Below, one piece after another: positions 32,041 through 38,489 of a stretch of 41,916 nucleotides of DNA. The notes below the pieces were generated by a model, which was given only the letters and a program-made list of their open reading frames with translations, did not search any database and was not told where the DNA came from. Each line of letters starts with the position of its first letter. Within the stretch, counting starts at the first letter, position 1. The translations under genes were made by a program, and so were the position numbers. Source of the stretch: Betaproteobacteria bacterium (GTDB lineage: Bacteria > Pseudomonadota > Gammaproteobacteria > Burkholderiales > JAEUOS01); NCBI GenBank assembly GCA_028292405.1, contig JAQGMJ010000072.1, positions 1 to 41,916 on the forward strand, given 5' to 3'.

Positions 32041-33243
32041 TACAGCGACGGCACCACCCCCCGCCGCCGACAGCGTCATCGCCGGCAGCAATGCGGGCGC
32101 CGTGCCTCGCCGCTGGCCCACCCCGCCACCCTCCTCAACACCCCCAACCCGATCCAGGCCATGATCGCGGCCTCATGCCCGGCGGCAGCGCGGGTGCTGG
32201 CAACCCCGGCAACCCCAACGCCGCCGCCACCGACCCTCCCGGAATTCATCGGCGCCTACGGAGCGGAGCGCCGCACGCAGCTCCATTCGGAGATGACCGA
32301 CAAGCTGAGCCAGAACCAGTACCGGCAGAACTTCGCCGCTTTGCCCAGCGCCGAAGTCGAACGTGCGCGCAGCGACGCCCAAGCTGGCTTGCATGCCACG
32401 GCTCGCGCCAATGCCGAGACACTCGGTGCACCGGCTCCCGCCGACACCGGCACCGACGGTAACGACAGCGCCTTCACCCTGCGCACGCAAGCCGACGTCG
32501 CCGACCCGCACTACGCCGCCCAATCCCGCGAAGCCACCAACCTGCAAAGCGCCGCCGCCGCCATCCTCACCGCCCGGGCGCAAGACCCGGTCCAGGCCGG
32601 CATTGACGCCGGTGCCTTCGGCCTCAAGCCCGCTGACATGAGCAGCCCGCAGGCGGTGCTCGCCAGCGCCGCCACCCGCGGCCCGGTGGTCGGCGTCATT
32701 GCCGATACCTACAACACCGGCCGCAGCGCCTTTACCAACAGCGAATTCGCCGACCTCTCCAAAACCGCCGTCGCCATGCCCCCGCAAGCGCGCGGCCCCT
32801 TCTTCAAGCAACTCGCCGACAAGCTCGGCGACTCCGAGCTGGTGCGCGCCACCTTCAAGCGCCTGGGCGCCGACAACCCGGTGCTGGCCGAAGCAGCGCG
32901 CATGCAGTTTGAGGAGCAGGCGAACCAGCCGGGGCCTGCCAACGGCGCCAGCGGGGTCATCTCGGCGCCGGAGCATATGTACAAAGGCTTTACAGCGCTC
33001 AATCCGACCGATGGCAGCCCACCGCAGGCGATGCCGGCGGATGCGCAAACCCGTGCTGCGTTTACGCCGAGCGAAGGCGAAGACCCCGGGGCGGCGGAGA
33101 CGCGCTATCAAGCGACTCGCGCGATCTATGCGTCATTGGCGAAGGACGATAGCGACAAGAGCGGCCAGTTCGATGCAAAGCGCTGGCAGGTGGCGCAGAA
33201 TCTGGCGACGAATGGGAGTGGGACGGCGGGGGAGGTGGGGTTG
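32041..33243. repeat. Long direct repeat, copy 2 (degenerate 5' part plus virion-protein body)
   Basis: 32041-32226 matches about 27862-28045 of copy 1 with several single-base deletions that destroy the frame. About 650 bp are then missing, and 32227-33243 matches 28695-29706 in frame. The upstream end begins abruptly after the low-GC cassette, so this copy lacks the original N-terminus. Confidence 0.88.
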
Positions 33244-34131
33244 GGTACCGGCCCGGTTGCCTCTTCACGTCTATCCGAAAACGGTACGCCCGTCGGCAAT
33301 CAACTGCATGCTGATCTCGAACGCGTGATGCTGGGGAAAAATCCTCTTCAGGAAGGCGACGGGGCGCCGGCTGCAGCGCAGTCGAGTGCCATGGATATTC
33401 TTGATCCGGACAAGCCAAATCCAACGCTAGCCAAGCAGGAGGAAAATCCTGTGCAGCTTGCCCTTAACACGACCGGGCAGGAATTCACCGGTGAGAGTGG
33501 TGGTGCTCCGTTCGTATCTCCGCCCCCCAATTCCGGCAATCCACAGAGATTCTCCCGTCCTACGGACTATATCGATGAACTCGACAAGAACAAGAAACAG
33601 GGAGATGTCCTCGCTACGCGATTCGAGGCCGCCGAACAGCGGCTTCTTAAGGCTAAAGCGAAGGACAGCAAAGCGACTCCGGAGGAGCGGCAGGCAGCTC
33701 AGAAAGTATTCGATGAGGCCGAGCGTACCTCTCATGCTTGGAACAGATCTCGAATTGAGATACTTGAAAAAATCGAACAAGACGGCGGGGGCCTTCAGCC
33801 GGATGAAGAAGCCGAACTTGCCAATCGGCGAGGCTTGGACAACTGGCAGGCAGTGAATGCCATCAATACCCAAGGAGCTGCCCGGTTCGGTAACGTAAGA
33901 AAAATCTTTGAGATGGAGCCTGCCGACAAGGCCCGCATAATGGAAGGCGAGCATCAGACAAGCAACAAGCGCCAAAAGAACAGCAAGCACCGCCGCCAAA
34001 GCTCGAAGATCTGCCGCCTTTGGAAATGCGTCGTGGCGACGTGGGAGAGGAAACCAGACCTCACCAAAAAACGGGTAAACCAATCGTATATCTGGATGAC
34101 GAAATTAGGCCGGAATTCGAACTCCACATAA
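32161..34131 (+). pseudogene. Truncated second copy of the virion-toxin gene (open part)
   Basis: This readable stretch has no ribosome-binding site, and its first ~20 residues are out of phase with copy 1. From PEFIGAYGAERRTQLHSEM on, it follows copy 1 to ATNGSGTAGEVGL, then enters a different linker (GTGPVASSRLSENG... ILEKIEQDGGGLQPDEEAEL, charged and helical). Near 33940-33985 the protein-like signal moves to another frame, which encodes the toxin tip ending at 34460. A one-base frameshift separates body and tip. It is most likely an inactive, orphan C-terminal cassette rather than an expressed protein. Confidence 0.75.
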
Positions 34132-34460
34132 AAGACGGTTTGGTCTATGACGCCACGGGCAAGCCTTTGAACACTCATGGCGAAGAGGGTATATTTGTCA
34201 TGAGCATGGACGGAAAAATATATTTCGCGCCAAAGAAGGTTGCTGAGCCCTTCGTCTTTCATCACTCAAGCCTGGTGTCAGGTGCCAAGGTCAGAGTTGC
34301 CGGCGAATTCAGGGGGGAGAACGGAGTAATTGACGGGCTTTCACCTCGGAGTGGGCACTATAGGCCCACGCGCGCGCACATGGAAGCATTCAGACGCGAA
34401 CTTGAGCAGCGAGGGATCAAGGACGCAACAAAGATTCCGATTGGCTCATTTCAGAAATAG
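34020..34460 (+). CDS. Second toxin-tip module (HHSSL...SGHYRP), orphan
   Basis: The 146-residue frame contains TGKPIVYLDDE, EFELHIKDGLVYDATGKPL, KIYFAPKK, VFHHSSLVSG and SGHYRPTRAHMEAFRRELE, aligning end to end with the tip of the gene at 27577. The frame is open upstream past 34020 with sensible sequence (APPPKLEDLPPLEM), so it is the C-terminal part of a larger protein now out of frame with its body. A TTG (34020) or ATG (34026) could start it in isolation but has no good ribosome-binding site. The immunity-like gene follows after 11 bp. Confidence 0.7.
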   Translation: MEMRRGDVGEETRPHQKTGKPIVYLDDEIRPEFELHIKDGLVYDATGKPLNTHGEEGIFVMSMDGKIYFAPKKVAEPFVFHHSSLVSGAKVRVAGEFRGENGVIDGLSPRSGHYRPTRAHMEAFRRELEQRGIKDATKIPIGSFQK

Positions 34461-34471
34461 AGGTTCAAACT

Positions 34472-34831
34472 ATGAAAACGCTGGATCTAATTCCAAGTAA
34501 ATATTTGCTTCATCTCAGAACTGTTCTTGAGGTCACTCCTTATCTGACAGGCATAGATGAAGAAAATGGCACGGTACAGAGGTTTATCAGGCGGAAGCAT
34601 CTCAAAAAACTGGTGCGGAATGATCGGGTGGAAACTCTCGAGGCTCTGGAGTGGGCTCAGAAACATCCCCACCTACCTTATCGAGACCTCTACGACGTAG
34701 GGGACTTCTCCAATGAAGATTGCGTGAAGCTTTTCAAAATCTTTGAAAAATACGTAGCACATGTTGACGATGAAGGGCCCGATCTAGTGCCTCCTTGCAC
34801 GGTGTCATTTGTTCCGGATGGACTAGATTGA
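34472..34831 (+). CDS. Putative immunity protein for the second toxin tip
   Basis: ATG 34472 follows AGAGG at proper spacing. The 119 residues are homologous to the protein at 31098 (RRKHLKKL, EALEWAQKHP, FSNEDCVKLFK, DDEGPDLV) but clearly diverged, as expected for immunity proteins matched to diverged toxins. It is intact although the toxin gene before it is broken, so it could still protect against toxins of sibling cells. GC content is low. The match to a known family is not recognised. Confidence 0.7.
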   Translation: MKTLDLIPSKYLLHLRTVLEVTPYLTGIDEENGTVQRFIRRKHLKKLVRNDRVETLEALEWAQKHPHLPYRDLYDVGDFSNEDCVKLFKIFEKYVAHVDDEGPDLVPPCTVSFVPDGLD

Positions 34832-34864
34832 GCTAAGAGCAGCAACCACCTCACCGGCGCCGCG

Positions 34865-35205
34865 CTCGACGCCGCCATCCTCACCGCCCGGGCGCAAGAC
34901 CCGGTCAAGGCCGGCATCGACGCCGGCGCCTTCGGCCTCAAACCCGCCGACATGAGCACCCCGCAAGCCGTACTCGCCAGCGCCGCCACCCGCGCCCCGG
35001 TGGTCGGCGTCATCGCTGATACCTACAACACCGGCCGCGTGGCGTTTACCAACAGCGAGTTCGCCGATTTGGGCAAGACTGCCGCCGCGATGCCGGCGCA
35101 GGAGCGCGGGCCGTTCTTCCAGCAGTTGGCCGATACGCTGAAAGACCCTGACCTGGTGCGCGCGACCTTCAAGCGCCTCGGGGCCGATAGCCCGGTACTG
35201 GCCGA
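34865..35205 (+). pseudogene. Third fragment of the virion-protein body
   Basis: From about 34865 (GCCGCCATCCTCACCGC) the sequence follows copy 1 from 29012: ILTARAQDPVKAGIDAGAFG, PADMSTPQAVLASAATRA, IADTYNTGR, and LVRATFKRLGADSPVLAE. It is then cut at 35206 by the left end of the transposase element. It has neither start nor end of its own. Confidence 0.85.
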
Positions 35206-36018
35206 GAACAATAGGGGACAGACCACCATTCCCCTCAAAACAAACGCTCCTGTCCCGGCGGCGGCTTTCTCGCTGCCTTCCTCCCCGGCTCAAGCCGCTC
35301 CGCCCGCCTGCCCAGCGCCACCTCGATCTGTTTCTTGAGGCGCTCATCCCCCAACGCGAAGTTGCCATTGGTCGCCTGGCGGATTTGATCCAGCTTCTCC
35401 GGGTCCATGCGCGCCTTGAATAGCTCGCGGTAGGCCGCGCGCCGAACGCCTTCCTCTCTTGCCAGGGCAAGATACTCGGCATGCGGCGCGATCAGCGCGT
35501 CCGCGCGGCCATCCCCGTTGGCGTGATAACTCGACCAGCGATAGTCATGCGGATGCCGCACCATGCCGGCCCGCACCGGGTTCAGCTCGATATAGCGGTA
35601 GCAGGAAAGGACATAGTCCTCGCTCTGCGTCAGGCAGGAGCGGAAGCGGCCTTCCCAAAGCGCGCCGCTGCGGCGGTAGGTGCGATTGATGTATTGAACA
35701 TAGCGCTGACCCAGATGCTTCATCATCAACGCCGGACCCTCTGCCTCTTTGGGAGTCAGCAGAAGGTGCACATGATTGGTCATCAGCACATACGCATGGA
35801 TGGCGCAATGGAAGCGCCGCGACAGTAATGCGAGTTCGTCAAGATAGCGGCGGTAGTCTTCCTCCGCGTAAAAGCAGACCGTGCGATTATTGCCGCGCTG
35901 GATGATGTGCCAGGGAATGCCGGGGAGACTTAGACGGGCACGGCGCGGCATGTCCTGTGCTCGCTAGGTGGAGAAAGCTTCATCCTAGCAAAGAATGGTG
36001 GTCTGTCCCCTATTGTTC
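35206..36018. mobile_element. RAYT (REP-associated tyrosine transposase) element with 26-bp inverted ends
   Basis: Perfect 26-bp inverted repeats, beginning GAACAATAGGGGACAGACCA, bound the element at 35206-35231 and 35993-36018. They enclose one Y1-type transposase gene on the minus strand. No flanking target duplication is obvious. The element interrupts the third virion-protein fragment. Confidence 0.88.
35235..35951 (-). CDS. REP-associated tyrosine transposase (Y1_Tnp, HUH family)
   Basis: The 238-residue protein has PRRARLSLPGIPWHIIQRGN at the start, the HUH motif in MTNHVHLLLTP and the tyrosine region HLGQRYVQYINRTYRRSG with the expected catalytic Tyr. The segments LWEGRFRSCL, RYIELNPVRAGM and YRWSSYHAN follow. 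ATG 35951 is preceded by AGGA. RAYTs are single-copy, single-strand DNA transposases tied to REP palindromes; they are domesticated in many genomes. The protein looks intact. Confidence 0.95.
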   Translation of the reverse strand: MPRRARLSLPGIPWHIIQRGNNRTVCFYAEEDYRRYLDELALLSRRFHCAIHAYVLMTNHVHLLLTPKEAEGPALMMKHLGQRYVQYINRTYRRSGALWEGRFRSCLTQSEDYVLSCYRYIELNPVRAGMVRHPHDYRWSSYHANGDGRADALIAPHAEYLALAREEGVRRAAYRELFKARMDPEKLDQIRQATNGNFALGDERLKKQIEVALGRRAERLEPGRKAARKPPPGQERLF

Positions 36019-36306
36019 CCGCAGGGCTCGGGTGAGAACAAGATGGGAAACAAGGGGCTGGCGGATGCCGAATCCATTGTCCAGTCCGGTGGGCCGCTCC
36101 GAACGGCAACGGAACGTATGGCGGGCGCTTTTGGAAATGGCAAATACGGACCGCAGGCATTTCAGATGGTCGATCAGGGCTTGTTCGACGACATTCAGCG
36201 CATGCGCGATGGGCGGCGTGCCCTTGAACCAGTGGATAAGACGCCGGCAGGGATGCGGCCGGCCTTCACTCCGCCGAGCAACCCCAAAAGAGGAACGGAA
36301 GGCTGA
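36019..36306 (+). pseudogene. C-terminal remnant of a third virion-toxin copy, distinct tip
   Basis: Directly behind the right inverted repeat the frame PQGSGENKMGNKGLADAESI runs for about 95 residues (TERMAGAFGNGKYGPQAF, DDIQRMRDGRRALEPVD, ending SNPKRGTEG). It differs from the tips of copies 1 and 2. Its place behind the third body fragment suggests the remains of a third C-terminal domain, with body and tip separated by the RAYT element and probably by a deletion. An ATG at 36043 exists without a clear ribosome-binding site. No known domain is recognised. Confidence 0.5.
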
Positions 36307-36431
36307 ACGGATTTCCGATTCTATATGGCTCCGGCCAGCCTTGAAATGAATACTGATTTTATGTACAGTACAGACACTGGGATCAAAGCCAGTTGATTCC
36401 TGTCGTCCCAACAAGGCTGAGGAACAAGAAT

Positions 36432-37286
36432 ATGGAAGCCGCCCCATCTCCTGATACCGCAACCAGGCGTACCGAGCGCGGGATGCTTGCGCTTGGCTTG
36501 CTTTCAGCGTTTCTTCTGGGGCCGTTGACCGGTGTGCCGGGCCTGATCTGGGCACGGCGCCTGCGGCCGTTCAGCGACAAGGTGCGGATCGGCCATGCTC
36601 TATGCTGGTATGGCTGCTTCGTTTCATGGACGGCCGTTTCCCTTGTCGGACGCGGTTATCGTCCGGCGAGTCTTATTGAGACCGTAATCGTACTCGCCTG
36701 CAATCTTGTATGGCTGGCGGTTTGCCGCAGGTTCGTGCCGTCGCCGGCGCGTACTAGGCTGCGCGCGTTGTTGGTCGCTGTTATCGGTACGCTGATCATC
36801 ACGCCGATCATCTTTCCATCCAGCATCCCGGTAACCTTGCCACTGGCTGTTGTCACCCTGATGCGAGATATCTGGCCGCTGGTGTTGCTCCTGGCGGCTA
36901 TTCCAGTGCTATTCATCTTCCCGGCGCATCTGGCGCTCTATTGGCCGTCGCGCGCGCTGGCGCCTCCTGTGCGCGATGACGCCATCCCGTCACCACAATT
37001 CTGCCGCGTGGTCTCGTATCTGGCTGCGAGTGTGTTTTGCGCTTGGCTCATTTCGTTGAACCAAGCGCCCGGCTACTACGTCTATCGCTATACCCATTGG
37101 CTCGACTTGTTTTGGCTCCTGGCGATGCCGGTCATTTCCATCCTCTACGCGATTGCAGGCATATTCCATCCTGTTCCGGGCACGTCGGCTGGGGGGCTGG
37201 TGTTATCGATGCTTTTTCTGCTGGTCAGTTTCTCCGCGGCGTACCTGATCGCGATGTGGATTACCTCCAGACGCATGCCGGGCTGA
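36432..37286 (+). CDS. Polytopic membrane protein, possible membrane-type immunity protein
   Basis: ATG 36432 follows GAGGA. The 284 residues contain about eight hydrophobic helices (for example LALGLLSAFLLGPLTGVPG, LLVAVIGTLIITPIIFPS, LLLAAIPVLFIFPAHLALYW, LFWLLAMPVISILYAIAG) and short loops; no transporter motif is recognised. It sits in the position immunity genes take behind toxin tips 1 and 2, so it might be a membrane immunity protein for the third, broken tip. An unrelated inner-membrane protein is the alternative. GC content is moderate. Confidence 0.65.
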   Translation: MEAAPSPDTATRRTERGMLALGLLSAFLLGPLTGVPGLIWARRLRPFSDKVRIGHALCWYGCFVSWTAVSLVGRGYRPASLIETVIVLACNLVWLAVCRRFVPSPARTRLRALLVAVIGTLIITPIIFPSSIPVTLPLAVVTLMRDIWPLVLLLAAIPVLFIFPAHLALYWPSRALAPPVRDDAIPSPQFCRVVSYLAASVFCAWLISLNQAPGYYVYRYTHWLDLFWLLAMPVISILYAIAGIFHPVPGTSAGGLVLSMLFLLVSFSAAYLIAMWITSRRMPG

Positions 37287-37378
37287 TGCGCTTTTTTGTG
37301 CAGGCACGTTGAGTGACGAATAAAAGGGCGAGGCTGAGCTACCCCGGGTTTCGTGGACAAGTAAATTAAGCGTCCGGA

Positions 37379-37942
37379 CTACCCCGGCTCCTTCAACCTC
37401 TCGCGCACCCGCATCAGCGCAAACCCCAGCAGGTTCAGCCCCTGCCATTGCGCCGGGTCGGCGGCGCGCGGGTCGTCGGCGGCGAGGCCTATGCCCCAGA
37501 TGGCATCGACCGGGCTGGCTTCGACCAGTACTTGCTCGTCGGTGTTGAGGAGGAATTCGCGCAAGCCTGCGTTCTGCCCGAACTTCGCGAGGTTGGCGGC
37601 TTCGACAATGTCGTCGCGATGGGCCAGCCACATCGCTTCGTCGAAGCCGCGGATCTTGCGGCCGAGGGCCTTGGCGGCGCCGGGGTTGGGGGCGGCGAGG
37701 ATTTGCGCGGCGGCTTCCATGTCGTCGAACAGGCGCGCTTTCGCGGCCATCATGTAGTGCTCGGCGGTGGCGTAGCGCGCGCCTTCGGTTTCGAAGGCTG
37801 CTTCATACCACTGGCTGAAGCAGCTTTTGCCGACGCTGCCGTCGCGCGATGGCCGGTGGCCCCAGAACAGCAGGTATTTCGGCTGCGCGCCGGCGGCGAG
37901 CGCGGCTTGCAGTTCGGCGAGGTTGCGGGGTGGCGTCATCAT
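37379..37942 (-). CDS. NADAR domain protein (YbiA-like)
   Basis: The NADAR signature is present: KYLLFWGHRP, CFSQWYEAAFETEGARYATAEHYMMAAKARLF, GRKIRGFDEAMWLAHRDDIV, KFGQNAGLREFLLNT, and IWGIGLAADDPRAADPAQWQGLNLLGFALM. NADAR proteins cleave N-glycosidic bonds. YbiA-type members act on riboflavin-pathway intermediates, and others remove ADP-ribose from guanine. The ATG at 37942 overlaps the stop of the upstream gene (ATGATGAC region), so the pair is translationally coupled. The protein is 187 residues, normal for the family. Confidence 0.92.
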   Translation of the reverse strand: MMTPPRNLAELQAALAAGAQPKYLLFWGHRPSRDGSVGKSCFSQWYEAAFETEGARYATAEHYMMAAKARLFDDMEAAAQILAAPNPGAAKALGRKIRGFDEAMWLAHRDDIVEAANLAKFGQNAGLREFLLNTDEQVLVEASPVDAIWGIGLAADDPRAADPAQWQGLNLLGFALMRVRERLKEPG

Positions 37943-38373
37943 TCGGCCGGCTTCGGCGGCTCGGCCTTGAAGGGCTCCAGGCCGCCCGCCTTAAGAGGCT
38001 CCAGGCCGCCGGGCCGGCGATACATGTAGAGGTGCTGCTCGTAGGGATAATGCGCGCGGTCGAGCAGGCAGCGCTTGATTTCGTGGGCCGATTCGAACAG
38101 CACTACCGGGTGGCGGGTGAAGTCGGTGTAGTAGTTGCGGTCGAGCTTTTCGGCGGCGACGGGCAGGGCGTGGTGGCGGCCGTCGTTGAACAGCACGGCG
38201 AGGTCGACGGAGCGAAAGCCCAGATACGCCTCCGTGTACTGTGCGGTCTTCACCTTGACGATCAGCAGGGTCCAGTCATAAGAGAGGCTGGCGTAGCCCA
38301 GCGCCGCATCGCCCGCGCCGACCGGCTCCACCCCCAAGCGGGTGCTGAGAAAAAACAGGTTCGAGTGCGGCAC
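37939..38373 (-). CDS. Unknown protein (144 residues) coupled to the NADAR gene
   Basis: The protein starts MPHSNLFFLSTRLGVEPVG and has a beta-rich middle (YDWTLLIVKVKTAQY, RSVDLAVLFNDGRHHALPV). The proline-rich tail contains the duplicated unit GGLEPLKAGGLEPFKAEPP. No family is recognised. Coupling to NADAR hints at a shared substrate, for example in ADP-ribose or NAD handling, but the sequence gives no direct support. Confidence 0.7.
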   Translation of the reverse strand: MPHSNLFFLSTRLGVEPVGAGDAALGYASLSYDWTLLIVKVKTAQYTEAYLGFRSVDLAVLFNDGRHHALPVAAEKLDRNYYTDFTRHPVVLFESAHEIKRCLLDRAHYPYEQHLYMYRRPGGLEPLKAGGLEPFKAEPPKPAE

Positions 38374-38489
38374 TAAATACTCCTGGCTTAATCACGCCAG
38401 CCCTGATTATTCCACGGCGCGGCCGGTTTGCAGCGTCCTTTGCGCGAATTTGTGGGGACGGTGCGCCGGCACAACAGCGCGGCCCGCGC

